Assembly (NCBI GenBank): GCA_004557505.1
Contig: SFGZ01000006.1
Coordinates: forward strand, 1 to 64,000
From: Coriobacteriaceae bacterium
GTDB lineage: Bacteria > Actinomycetota > Coriobacteriia > Coriobacteriales > Atopobiaceae
DNA length: 64,000 nucleotides
Direction: 5' to 3'
The position numbers were made by a program, and so were the translations under genes. Below are positions 17,800 to 25,706 of the stretch, piece by piece (position 1 is the first letter of the stretch; the number at the start of each line of letters is the position of its first letter). Below the pieces are notes generated by a model that saw nothing but the letters and a program-made list of their open reading frames with translations, searched no databases and had not been told where the DNA came from.

Positions 17800-18600
17800 C
17801 TAGGAAAGTGTGCCCATCACCATAATCTGGGAGAGGGCTGGCCACTGGGCGGGGTCATCTGCCTTCTCCAGGCTTGACAGACAAACCCATTCCACAAGGT
17901 GTGGCCCGATTTTGAATTCTTGGGGCATGCCGGTTTTATCGAGCTCAACGGTGCGCTCAAAACCGTCCGAACAGGTAATGCGCGCGCTTTTCCACCACGT
18001 ATCATGTGGGAAGTCGGCGCGCAGAAAGAGGGCTATCGTATCCGCGCAAACGAGACGGCCAAACTCCACACGAAGCCAAGCATCATCCCTCCCGTTGATC
18101 CCCCATGACTCATAGGGGAAGCGACCGTGATGACAGGTCTGAAAGATGCCATCGATGGCATTTCTCGCAAGAAACCGCGGGTCTGTGGCTCCGCTGTTGG
18201 TGAGGGCGTGTGGATAGCACTGGTCTGTCCCCTCGAGGTCGTGAGAGTTTAGAGCAAGGTTTCTCCAGTTTTTGAGTTCCCTCGAGTCCAATGTGCGTGC
18301 GTACGCCCAGTGGCAGTCACCAGAGAATGCCTCCTGACCATAGGGTTCGCGCGCGACTTCGAAGGGTACGGGGAACTCCATGTGACCTGTTGGGATGCAA
18401 ACGATGCTTGGGGCGAGGGCCTTGTCGAGCATCAGCTCCATGACACTATCTGGCGGGCAGTCGACAACGAGCGTGTCCCCAGGTTGATAGGGCCTATAGC
18501 GAACGTCGAGCATTGCAAGGGAAGGGGAGGACGCCTCGGATACAATGCTTTCCGAGGCGTCCTGAAGTTCGAGGGAAATGCTGTTAGATGCACTGCCCAT
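17800..18600 (-). CDS. Discoidin-like (F5/8 type C) cytoplasmic protein of unknown function
   Basis: A 266-residue protein without a signal peptide. The N-terminal half (about 25-110) resembles a small beta-sandwich; residues about 120-230 have the layout of an F5/8 type C or discoidin fold: ALTNSGATDPRFLARNAIDG at the ligand-loop end, then WGINGRDDAWLRVEFGR and FLRADFPHDTWWKSA. Such modules bind carbohydrate ends. It starts just after the dhuD stop, with GGAG eight bases upstream, so it belongs to the dhuD operon. A role in glycosaminoglycan use is likely from position; whether it is an enzyme, for example a lyase accessory or mutarotase-like factor, is unknown. Confidence 0.7.
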   Translation of the reverse strand: MGSASNSISLELQDASESIVSEASSPSLAMLDVRYRPYQPGDTLVVDCPPDSVMELMLDKALAPSIVCIPTGHMEFPVPFEVAREPYGQEAFSGDCHWAYARTLDSRELKNWRNLALNSHDLEGTDQCYPHALTNSGATDPRFLARNAIDGIFQTCHHGRFPYESWGINGRDDAWLRVEFGRLVCADTIALFLRADFPHDTWWKSARITCSDGFERTVELDKTGMPQEFKIGPHLVEWVCLSSLEKADDPAQWPALSQIMVMGTLS

Positions 18601-18603
18601 GCT

Positions 18604-19425
18604 CTACTCCGGCTGCTTGCCGATATAGGCGAGGATGCCGCCGTCGACGTAAAGGATGTGGCCGTTTACGAAGTTTGATGCATCAGAGGCGAGAAAGACC
18701 GCCGGCCCCATGAGGTCCTCGGGTGTGCCCCAGCGCCCGGCGGGCGTCTTCGCGCAGATGAATTGATCGAAGGGGTGGCGCGAGCCATCTGCCTGGCGCT
18801 CGCGCAGGGGTGCGGTCTGAGGGGTGGCGATGTAGCCCGGCCCAATGCCGTTGCACTGGATGTTGGCCTCTCCGAATTCGGAGCAGATGTTCTTAGTGAG
18901 CATCTTGAGTCCACCCTTGGCAGCTGCATAGCCCGCAACGGTCTCGCGCCCAAGCTCGCTCATCATCGAGCAGATGTTGATGATCTTGCCATGCCCTTTC
19001 TCGATCATGCCGGGAATCACGGCCTTGGCGCAGATGAAGGGACCAACGAGGTCGATGTCGACGACCTGGCGGTAGTCCTCCGCGCTCATCTCGAGCATGG
19101 GGATGCGCTTGATGATGCCGGCGTTGTTCACCAGGATGTCGGGCGTGGTGCCATAAACCTTGCGGATGTTCTCGATGAGACCCGCGACCTGCTCCTCACT
19201 GGTGACGTCGGCCACAAAGCCATGGGCTTCTATGCCAAGTTTGGCGTACTCTGCGGTAGCGCTCTCAATGCGCTCTTGGCGACGGTCGTTAAACGCGATC
19301 CTGGCACCGGCTTGTGCGAGGGCTGTGGCAATTGCGAAGCCGATGCCATAGGTGGCACCGGTCACGAGGGCCACCTTGCCCTCGAGCGAGAAGTTGGAGA
19401 GAACGCCCGTGTTCTTCCCGTCCAT
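18604..19425 (-). CDS. dhuD: DhuD/KduD-type short-chain dehydrogenase (forms 2-keto-3-deoxygluconate)
   Basis: A 273-residue SDR enzyme. Cofactor loop TGATYGIG, structural NNAG, catalytic serine in ICSMMSELG, and YAAAKGG with the Tyr and Lys are all present. In the glycosaminoglycan pathway it reduces the DhuI product to 2-keto-3-deoxy-D-gluconate with NADH. AGGAG lies before the ATG. Its promoter carries a GTAAACCGGTTTTG operator overlapping the -35 box. It is transcribed toward the lyase gene, with the discoidin-like gene downstream. KdgK and KdgA, needed for the next two steps, are absent from the window. Confidence 0.87.
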   Translation of the reverse strand: MDGKNTGVLSNFSLEGKVALVTGATYGIGFAIATALAQAGARIAFNDRRQERIESATAEYAKLGIEAHGFVADVTSEEQVAGLIENIRKVYGTTPDILVNNAGIIKRIPMLEMSAEDYRQVVDIDLVGPFICAKAVIPGMIEKGHGKIINICSMMSELGRETVAGYAAAKGGLKMLTKNICSEFGEANIQCNGIGPGYIATPQTAPLRERQADGSRHPFDQFICAKTPAGRWGTPEDLMGPAVFLASDASNFVNGHILYVDGGILAYIGKQPE

Positions 19426-19474
19426 GTGTGCTCCTATCGTTTGCGTACGGTTCTTCTTGTATTATTGAATGATA

Positions 19475-19492
19475 GTAAACCGGTTTTGTCAA
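19475..19492 (-). promoter_or_regulatory. dhuD promoter -35 and overlapping LacI-type operator
   Basis: GTAAACCGGTTTTG (19475-19488) contains the palindrome AAACCGGTTT and is almost identical to the site before ugl. On the minus strand the operator overlaps TTGACA (complement of 19487-19492), which would serve as the -35 box of the dhuD promoter. The remaining 19493-19753 stretch before rluA holds no gene that I can see. Confidence 0.68.
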
Positions 19493-19753
19493 TACAGCAT
19501 CTGAATGAAAGTCCACGGTGTAGGCCGTTTTCATCAGGTCTTTTCTAGCGATGACATTCGCCAGGTTCCTTGAACTGGGTGCTTTGATCAGACCAAGCGT
19601 CCGCGTGTATGATCGCGCATACTCAGCTACGACCCGTGCGCATCGCACTGCCTTCGGCCGGATCCGCTCCGAGCGTAGTTGGTAGCATTATGCCGTCTGC
19701 GGTTGTGCCCATGCGCGAGCGGCGCGCGGACGCGGTGAGGTTGGAGGCGGCAC

Positions 19754-20644
19754 GTGCTCTACGAGTTTCTCGGCGAGAAGGACGATGCGTCGCGGCTTGA
19801 GTTCCGCGCGCTCGAGGATTGCACGGCCCTCGACCTGGTGCTTGGCGCGGGGATGTCGCGTCGCTCGTCTGCCCGCGCGTTCCAGCGCGGCGAGCTCGCG
19901 CGCGCCGGCGGGGCGCTTGCTCCGTCGTCGCGGCTGGTGGCCGGGGACGTGGTAAGCGTCGCCCTCGCGCGGCCGACGGTGGCGCCCGCGGTGCCGGGCG
20001 CGCCGCCAGCCACCATCATCTACCGGGACTCCGTCTGCCTTGCTGCCGAGAAGCCCGCGGGAATCCTCGTACACGGCGACGGCACCGGCGCACCCACGCT
20101 CACGGACAGCGTGCTCGCCTCGCTTGCGCGCCGGGGCGCGCTGGCCAATCCCCAGGCCGTGCAGCGCCTGGACGTCGATACCACCGGGATAGTGCTCTTC
20201 TCGCTCTCCGAGGAGTTCCAGCCGGCCTTCGACGCCCTCGTCGCCGGACACGCCATGCGCAAGCGCTACCTTGCCGAGGTGTCTGGCCGCTTCCCGGGCG
20301 ATGTGACCACGATCGAGGCACCCATCGGCCGTGACCGCCACGACGCGCACCGCATGCGCGTGTGCCGCCCCGGCCAGGGCCAGCCTGCGCTCACGAGGGT
20401 GCGCGTGCTCGAGCGCCGCGGGAACCGCACGCTGCTTCTCGTTGAGCTGGGCACGGGGCGGCGCCACCAGATTCGCGTACACCTCTCGTCTGTTGGCTTT
20501 CCCATTGTGGGAGACGCGCTCTACGGCGGCAATCGTGATGCGCGCGGCCTCATGCTGCATGCGTTGGAGGAGGAGTTCGACCACCCCGTGACCGCGGCGC
20601 ACGTGCTTCTCCGCACCAAAGCCCCCGAGAGGTTCCGCGCGTAG
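19754..20644 (+). CDS. RluA-family RNA pseudouridine synthase
   Basis: A 296-residue enzyme that isomerises uridine in rRNA or tRNA. The catalytic motif is QRLDVDTTGIVLFS, with the nucleophilic Asp, and later blocks TGRRHQIRVHLSSVGFPIVGD are typical for the family. The first 80 residues resemble a degenerate S4-type domain. It starts with GTG, preceded by GGAGG at seven bases. It appears to be a single-gene unit, between the glycosaminoglycan island and the hydrogenase. Confidence 0.9.
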   Translation: MLYEFLGEKDDASRLEFRALEDCTALDLVLGAGMSRRSSARAFQRGELARAGGALAPSSRLVAGDVVSVALARPTVAPAVPGAPPATIIYRDSVCLAAEKPAGILVHGDGTGAPTLTDSVLASLARRGALANPQAVQRLDVDTTGIVLFSLSEEFQPAFDALVAGHAMRKRYLAEVSGRFPGDVTTIEAPIGRDRHDAHRMRVCRPGQGQPALTRVRVLERRGNRTLLLVELGTGRRHQIRVHLSSVGFPIVGDALYGGNRDARGLMLHALEEEFDHPVTAAHVLLRTKAPERFRA

Positions 20645-20825
20645 GGAGACCGCGCCGGCACTCCGCCGTTCCCGCGCAACCAGCGCCCGCACGCGCCGGC
20701 TCATGCATTGTGGACAAAGATGCGCGATACTGTTCAAAGAAGGGGACGCCGCCATCGTGGCGGCGTGATGCCGTTTGCGGCTTGGCGCAGGGCAGGGAAG
20801 GGACGAGAGGCGAGAGGACTCACCT

Positions 20826-22421
20826 ATGGCTGACACCATGCGTGGCGTATACACCAACCTTACCGAAATCAGGCGCAAGGTCTTCGGCGAGGTCGCGAAG
20901 ATCGCCTACGAGGGTGGTGACGACCAGGCCAAGAAGCTCGACGAGCTTCCCTACAAGATCATCCCCGGCGACGTGGCCACCTACCGCGAGAGCGTCTTCC
21001 TCGAGCGGGCCATCGTGGGCGAGCGCATCCGCCTCACGCTGGGCCTGCCGTTGCGGGGGGTCGATCGTCCCGAGCAGCTCTCCGACGGTCTTGCCGAGGC
21101 GGCGAAGCCCGAGACCTACTACCAGCCGCCCCTTATCAACATCATCAAGTTCGCCTGCAACGCCTGCGAGGACAACGTCTATCGCGTGACCAACATGTGC
21201 CAGGGCTGCCTTGCCCACCCCTGCCGCGAGATCTGCCCCAAGGGCGCCATCTCCTTCGTCGACAAGAAGGCCTACATCGACCAGGAGAAGTGCATCCACT
21301 GCGGCCAGTGCGCCAGGGTCTGCCCCTACCATGCGATCCTCCACAAGGAGCGCCCCTGCTCATCTGCCTGCGGCATGAAGGCCATCGGCTCCGACGAGCA
21401 CGGCCGCGCGCAGATTGACTACGACAAGTGCGTCTCCTGCGGCCAGTGCCTCATCAACTGCCCGTTTGGCGCCATCGCCGACAAGAGCCAGATCTTCCAG
21501 GTCATCCAGGCCATCAACGCGGGCGAGGAGGTCATTGCCGCCGTGGCTCCGGCGTTCGTTGGGCAGTTTGGCGGCAAGGGCAACGTGGGCAAGCTGCGCG
21601 AGGCCTTCCGCCAGCTGGGCTTCTCCGGCGTCGAGGAGGTGGCGCTTGGTGCTGACCTGTGTACCATCCAGGAGGCGGACGACTTCCTGAACGAGGTCCC
21701 GGACAAGCTCCCCTTCATGGGCACCTCGTGCTGCCCGGCATGGTCGGTCATGGCCAAGAAGGAGTTCCCCAAGTACACCAATTGCATCTCCATGGCCCTC
21801 ACGCCCATGACGCTCACGGCGCGCATGATTCGCACCCAGCATCCCAACGCCAAGATCGTCTTCGTTGGACCGTGCGCCGCCAAGAAGCTCGAGGCCATGC
21901 GCAAGTCCGTCAGGAGCGAGGTTGACTTCGTGCTCACCTTTGAGGAGATGGCGGGCATGATGGAGACCAAGCAGATCGACTACCTCTCGCTGGCCGACGA
22001 CAACAAGAGCGACTTCGACGTGGCCTCTGCGGACGGTCGCGGGTTTGCCGTGGCGGGAGGCGTGGCCACGGCCGTGGTCAACGCCATCCACCGTCGCTAC
22101 CCCGACCGCGAGGTCAACATAGTCAACTCCGAGGGCCTTGAGAACTGTCGCAAGATGATGAGGGACGCCGTGCGCGGAAAGTACCCCGGCTACCTGCTCG
22201 AGGGCATGGCATGCCCCGGTGGCTGCGTGGCGGGTGCCGGCACGCTGCAGGCCATCAACAGGTCCGCCGCGGCGGTGAAGCGCTACGCCAAGCGCTCCCC
22301 GCACGTGAACGCCACCGAGAACGCATATCGCGTGCTCATCCCGGCGCTTACCGAGGAGGGTGGCGTGGACACCGTGGTCGAGGAGACCTTCGAGGCCCAG
22401 CGCCCGACCGCCGAGAAGTAG
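20826..22421 (+). CDS. hydA: [FeFe] hydrogenase, group-B-type monomer
   Basis: A 531-residue enzyme with an N-terminal ferredoxin part (CNACEDN...CQGCLAHPCREICPKGAI, CIHCGQCARVCPYHAI, CVSCGQCLINCPFGAI) and the complete H-cluster domain: L1 TSCCPAW, L2 GPCAAKKLE and L3 EGMACPGGCVAGAG. It makes or takes up H2, most likely with ferredoxin, and acts in the cytoplasm. I chose the ATG at 20826 (MADTMRGVYTNL), with GAGG upstream. No HydE/F/G maturase or partner subunit is nearby, so maturation genes must lie elsewhere. The L1 form TSCCPAW and the extra N-terminal cysteines suggest group B, whose physiological role is poorly known. Confidence 0.92.
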   Translation: MADTMRGVYTNLTEIRRKVFGEVAKIAYEGGDDQAKKLDELPYKIIPGDVATYRESVFLERAIVGERIRLTLGLPLRGVDRPEQLSDGLAEAAKPETYYQPPLINIIKFACNACEDNVYRVTNMCQGCLAHPCREICPKGAISFVDKKAYIDQEKCIHCGQCARVCPYHAILHKERPCSSACGMKAIGSDEHGRAQIDYDKCVSCGQCLINCPFGAIADKSQIFQVIQAINAGEEVIAAVAPAFVGQFGGKGNVGKLREAFRQLGFSGVEEVALGADLCTIQEADDFLNEVPDKLPFMGTSCCPAWSVMAKKEFPKYTNCISMALTPMTLTARMIRTQHPNAKIVFVGPCAAKKLEAMRKSVRSEVDFVLTFEEMAGMMETKQIDYLSLADDNKSDFDVASADGRGFAVAGGVATAVVNAIHRRYPDREVNIVNSEGLENCRKMMRDAVRGKYPGYLLEGMACPGGCVAGAGTLQAINRSAAAVKRYAKRSPHVNATENAYRVLIPALTEEGGVDTVVEETFEAQRPTAEK

Positions 22422-22454
22422 GCGCGGCAGGGGCGCTTCTCGCCTGAAGCCCCG

Positions 22455-22556
22455 GAAACCTGCGGGTTAATTGCATCGTGCCGAGAAGGACCAAGCGCTC
22501 TAGCTGCGGTTCTTCTCGGCACTGCCCTCTTGCGTCTGCTATTAAGCCGCAGGTTT
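22455..22556 (+). repeat. Nested-hairpin intergenic element, copy 1 (102 nt)
   Basis: The outer arms are GAAACCTGCGGGTTAATTGC and the near-complement GCTATTAAGCCGCAGGTTTT. Inside is a second stem, GTGCCGAGAAG pairing with CTTCTCGGCAC, around a CTGCGGTT loop. A second copy with the same length and nested plan lies at 54125-54227. It starts 33 bases after the hydrogenase stop. There is no T-run typical of a simple terminator. It may be a structured RNA, a REP-like element or a small non-autonomous mobile element. Confidence 0.75.
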
Positions 22557-22592
22557 TGCGAGAGCGCCACGAGCATTCCCTTGCACACAAAA

Positions 22593-22622
22593 CGGCCCCG
22601 CTGGCGCATGCCAACGGGGCCG
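22593..22622 (-). terminator. Intrinsic terminator of the 102-residue hypothetical gene
   Basis: CGGCCCCGCTGGC and GCCAACGGGGCCG form a 13-bp stem with one mismatch and a 4-base loop. On the minus strand it is followed by TTTTG. It lies 20 bases downstream of the stop of the minus-strand gene at 22643. Confidence 0.8.
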
Positions 22623-22642
22623 CAATGCTTTTGATGGCAGAG

Positions 22643-22951
22643 TTACGCGGTCTTCTCGCCCTTTACCGAGGCGTAGAAGGTTGTCTCGTCAAACACGTCC
22701 TTGATGGTCTTGCCGTGGACGAAGGGGAGCATGAGGAACTCGTCGACCGTGTCGACCAGCTCGCTGCAGTCGACGAAGTGGTTCTTCGAGTTGCGCCGCG
22801 ACGTGTCCTGCGCGCGCCATGCCTCGAAGTTGACGTCTGTGAGGTAGTAGACGGCCGACCCAACCTTCATATAAACCGAGTGGTTTCTATGGAGGTAGTC
22901 GGCCAGATCGTTGTAGCTGATATCGAGTGCCTCTGACGCTTTCTTTCCCAT
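22643..22951 (-). CDS. Conserved hypothetical protein, 102 residues
   Basis: I do not recognise a named family. The protein is soluble, with no signal peptide or membrane helix, and acidic/aromatic (DISYNDLADYLHRNHSVYM). A good AAAGGA site seven bases before the ATG and a strong terminator directly downstream make it a credible single-gene unit. The pattern of a short helical N-terminus, a beta-rich middle (VYYLTDVNFEAW) and a C-terminal helix with DEFLMLPF suggests a compact folded domain, perhaps a binding or regulatory protein. Confidence 0.75.
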   Translation of the reverse strand: MGKKASEALDISYNDLADYLHRNHSVYMKVGSAVYYLTDVNFEAWRAQDTSRRNSKNHFVDCSELVDTVDEFLMLPFVHGKTIKDVFDETTFYASVKGEKTA

Positions 22952-23230
22952 GGCATGTCCTTTCGCCGAACGACCATGACCTGCATACTCTGACTATATC
23001 CCGGTTGGCTGGGAGTTAGTCCCGCGTTCGGATAATGTTCCCTTCTCGTCGGCAAGCGATTGTTTCTCCAAATAAGCAGCAGCTCGGAATGGGTGCGAAT
23101 ACTCCGTCCGCCCGATTGGCTGCGGTTGGTGGCGCATTCGCCTGCCAATGTGCGCTAGCATAATGGGAACTGTGCACAACCCACGGGCGCCGCTCGGCAC
23201 CCGTTTGAGGCTTGATGAAGGAGCGCCGTC

Positions 23231-24067
23231 GTGGAAGTAACTGAGGCCAAGGTTCTTGTGTCTGCGTGCGAACACCGCCGCACCGTGCGCACCTTTGATG
23301 GCGCGCCGCTCGCGTCTGATGCGCGCGAGCTTCTTGAGACCCTTGTGTCACATGGCGAGAATCCCTATGGCATTCCGGTTGGCCTGCGGCTCATTGACGC
23401 CGAGAAGTACGGTGCCGCCAGCCGCGTGATACGTGGAACGAGCTGGTACGTGGTTGGCTCCCTCCCTCAATGCGCGCATGCCGAGGAGGCCTTTGGCTAT
23501 TCGGTCGAGCGCGTGGCGCTCCATGCGACGGCGCACGGTCTGGGAACGGCGTGGCTTGCCGGTACCATCGACCGTCCCGCCTTCGAGCGCGTGGCAGGCG
23601 TGGACGAGAACCGCATCATGCCTGCGGTGATTGCCGTAGGCACTCCTGCGAAGCGCCAGAGCGCCCTCGAACGCGTCATGCGCTCGAGGCTCCACGCGGA
23701 CGAGCGGGCACCGTGGAACACCCTGTTCTTCCGGGAAGACCTTGCACACCCCATCACTTCGCCGGGCGAGTGCGATCCCGCGCTCGCGGCCGCCCTCGCT
23801 TGTGTGCGGCAAGCGCCTTCGGCACGGAACCTCCAACCGTGGCGCCTGGTCTGCTCTGACGGTCGAATCGATCTCTTCGAGCGCCGCACGCTGCCACTGC
23901 GCCCTATCGGGGACGTGCAGCTCGTCGACATGGGGATTGCCATGCTCCACCTTGAGGCCGGTCTTGCTCAGCAGGGCAAGCGCGGCATGTGGTCGTTCGA
24001 CGGGCCGGCAGCCGGCGTGGGTGGCTCCGATGCCTCCACCAGCTACGTTGCCACCATCAGTTATTAA
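23231..24067 (+). CDS. Nitroreductase-family protein (TM1586-like)
   Basis: A 278-residue FMN-binding reductase. Residues 1-40 have the family start (ACEHRRTVRTFD); SYSVERVALHATAHGLGTAWLAG-type sequence (GYSVERVALHATAHGLG) and the C-terminal half with QAPSARNLQPWRLV show a duplicated nitroreductase layout as in TM1586. It probably reduces nitro or quinone compounds with NAD(P)H; the substrate is unknown. It starts with GTG, with AAGGAG about eight bases upstream. The gene stands alone between the hypothetical gene and the RNA gene at 24.1 kb. Confidence 0.82.
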   Translation: MEVTEAKVLVSACEHRRTVRTFDGAPLASDARELLETLVSHGENPYGIPVGLRLIDAEKYGAASRVIRGTSWYVVGSLPQCAHAEEAFGYSVERVALHATAHGLGTAWLAGTIDRPAFERVAGVDENRIMPAVIAVGTPAKRQSALERVMRSRLHADERAPWNTLFFREDLAHPITSPGECDPALAAALACVRQAPSARNLQPWRLVCSDGRIDLFERRTLPLRPIGDVQLVDMGIAMLHLEAGLAQQGKRGMWSFDGPAAGVGGSDASTSYVATISY

Positions 24068-24086
24068 ACACAGACCGCATCAAGTG

Positions 24087-24118
24087 TTGCTTGCTTCTCG
24101 CATCACGGGGTAGATAAT
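24087..24118 (+). promoter_or_regulatory. Promoter of the stand-alone RNA gene
   Basis: TTGCTT at 24087-24092 (repeated at 24091-24096) and TAGATAAT at 24111-24118 give a sigma-70-like promoter with 16-18 base spacing. No ribosome-binding site or open frame follows, so the transcript is probably non-coding. Confidence 0.55.
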
Positions 24119-24123
24119 TCATC

Positions 24124-24433
24124 GAAACAAAGGTTAGCTTCGAGGCACGGCTCGGGGCTCGAGTGAGGGAGGCGATACCGATGGGCAGCGAAGACGAGAC
24201 ACATTCCAAGCTTGTCTGCGGCCGCCAACCCAAGGCACACCCCTTTGTAGGTCCCGGGGGGCCAGCAACGCGAAGCGTAAGTCGCATCAAGGGCGCTAGC
24301 AACCTGGCGGTTCGCAGACAGCAGTTCTACAGGTTGCGATAGCAGAGGAGCGATACCACCCTAATAGCTCAAGGTAAGTCCATATGATACGAGGAGGGCC
24401 GGCAGTCCCAGAGACGCCGGTCCTCTGTTTTTT
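24124..24433 (+). ncRNA. Stand-alone structured RNA of about 310 nt, class not identified
   Basis: The stretch runs from a clear promoter to a strong terminator and has no credible coding frame. It contains paired elements, for example CAACCTG (24300-24306) with CAGGTTG (24330-24336), and the sequence GCGATACC occurs twice, at 24172 and 24350. It lacks the hallmarks I know for RNase P RNA (GAGGAAAGTC), tmRNA (terminal TTCGA and CCA end) and SRP RNA (GGAAGCAGC). The length and isolated setting would fit a large bacterial RNA class; the raiA class is reported from this bacterial group and is one candidate, but I could not match its consensus. Confidence 0.6.
24394..24433 (+). terminator. Intrinsic terminator of the stand-alone RNA
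   Basis: GAGGGCCGGC (24394-24403) pairs with GCCGGTCCTC (24416-24425) with one G-T wobble, followed by TG and six T residues. It ends the plus-strand transcript 24 bases before the stop of the convergent dehydrogenase gene. Confidence 0.85.
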
Positions 24434-24456
24434 GCTCCTGTCGGCCACACCTCCTG

Positions 24457-25443
24457 CTAGTGGCGCACCTCGAAGGGCGTCTCCTCCCCGCGCTCGAAGG
24501 CGAGAAGCGCGCTCGCGGAGTTGCGGATCATTGCCTCCACGTCCTCGGCGGTGTAGAACGCCATGTGCGGCGAGACGATCACGTTGGGGAAGGCCATGAG
24601 GACCGAGCGGTCCCGGTTGGGAAGCACGTCCCGGCTGCGGTCAAGGTAGTAGAGGTCCTCCTCGTGCTCGATGGTGTCCAGCGCCGCCGCGCCCACCTGA
24701 CTGGACTCTACGGCCTCGACCAGCGCCTGCGTGTCGATGAGCGTGCCGCGCGCCGCGTTCACGATGGTCACCCCGCGCTTCATCTTGGAGAAGGCGGCTG
24801 CATCAATCATGTGGCGGTTCTCGGGCAGGCCCGGCGCGTGGAGCGTGATTGCGTCCGACTCGGCGTAGATGGTGTCAAGGTCGACGTAGGTTGCGAGCTT
24901 CGCGACCTCGGGGTTGGGGTAGGGGTCATAGGCAAGGAGCCTGCAGCCAAAGCCCGCGAGGTGCCGCACGACCGTGGCACCAATGCGCCCCGTGCCAATG
25001 ACGCCCACCGTGGAGGTTGAGATGTCCTTTCCCAGCTTGCCGTGAAGGCCAAAATCCTGCGCGAGGGACTGGCGTGAGAGGAGCTTCACCTTTCGCTGAG
25101 CCATGAGCAGCAGCATGATGACGTAGTTGGCCACGCCCTCGGGCGGGTAGGGGGCGTTCGCCACGCGCATGCCCAGCTCGTAGGCATGGGCGACGTCGAT
25201 GTGCTCGTAGCCGATGGTCCTGGTGGCAAGGTTCTTGATGCCCTCCTCGTGGAAGGCGTCGAGAAGGTCTGCCGTCATGGGATTGGTGATGATGCAGAGC
25301 TCGTCATAGCCGCTGGCCAGGCCCACGTTCTCGAGGCTGGGGTACTCCGACGTCCATCCGTACTCGAATCCCATCTCGTGAGCGCATGCGTCGAGGTAGC
25401 CCAGCTCGTCGTACTCGCGCAGGGCATAGGCAAAGAGCTTCAT
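24457..25443 (-). CDS. ldhD: D-lactate dehydrogenase (D-2-hydroxyacid dehydrogenase family)
   Basis: A 328-residue NAD-dependent enzyme that reduces pyruvate to D-lactate. The Rossmann loop is GVIGTGRIGATVVRHL, the substrate arginine sits in NAARGTLID, the catalytic glutamate is probably in TIEHEED, and the catalytic histidine is in VSPHMAFYT. RTIGYEHIDVAHAYELGM is the typical LdhA/VanH-type hinge. I chose the ATG at 25443 with AAGGAG seven bases upstream; an open frame further upstream has no such site. It regenerates NAD+ in fermentation, in keeping with the hydrogenase nearby. Confidence 0.91.
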   Translation of the reverse strand: MKLFAYALREYDELGYLDACAHEMGFEYGWTSEYPSLENVGLASGYDELCIITNPMTADLLDAFHEEGIKNLATRTIGYEHIDVAHAYELGMRVANAPYPPEGVANYVIMLLLMAQRKVKLLSRQSLAQDFGLHGKLGKDISTSTVGVIGTGRIGATVVRHLAGFGCRLLAYDPYPNPEVAKLATYVDLDTIYAESDAITLHAPGLPENRHMIDAAAFSKMKRGVTIVNAARGTLIDTQALVEAVESSQVGAAALDTIEHEEDLYYLDRSRDVLPNRDRSVLMAFPNVIVSPHMAFYTAEDVEAMIRNSASALLAFERGEETPFEVRH

Positions 25444-25646
25444 GTTGGTTCTCCTTAGGTCATGCTGAGTGCGGCTCCATGGTAGTTGCCGTGGTTGCGC
25501 GGGTGACGCTTGGCGAGCAATGCGAAACATGCCGGTCAAACAGGTGCATGTCGGCGATGGGAAAGGGAAGTGCCGGTTGGCAGCAGTTTTGGTGAGAACT
25601 CTTATGTGATTGCAGCCTGGTGGCAATTCTCTGACCTGCGGTTTAC

Positions 25647-25706
25647 CAGCATTCAAACTGCTTTGTACTTTGGGTACCCCAGAAAAACTGTAGCCCAACC
25701 GTAAAT
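25647..25706 (+). repeat. Dispersed 60-nt intergenic repeat, copy 2
   Basis: Matches the minus strand of 8301-8360, sharing TTTGTACTT, AGAAAAAC and GCCCAACCGTAAAT. It lies in the 587-base gap from 25444 to 26030 between ldhD and htpG. The rest of that gap holds no gene I can support; a CCCAGCGCTGGG palindrome sits at about 25975-25986, just before htpG. Confidence 0.5.

Noticed and set aside
24346..24361. T-box-like AGGGTGGTATCGCT on the minus strand
   Set aside because: The upstream specifier region would lie inside ldhD and no minus-strand gene follows; the match falls inside the plus-strand RNA gene.
24068..24456. RNase P RNA, tmRNA or SRP RNA
   Set aside because: The conserved core sequences of these RNAs are missing on both strands.
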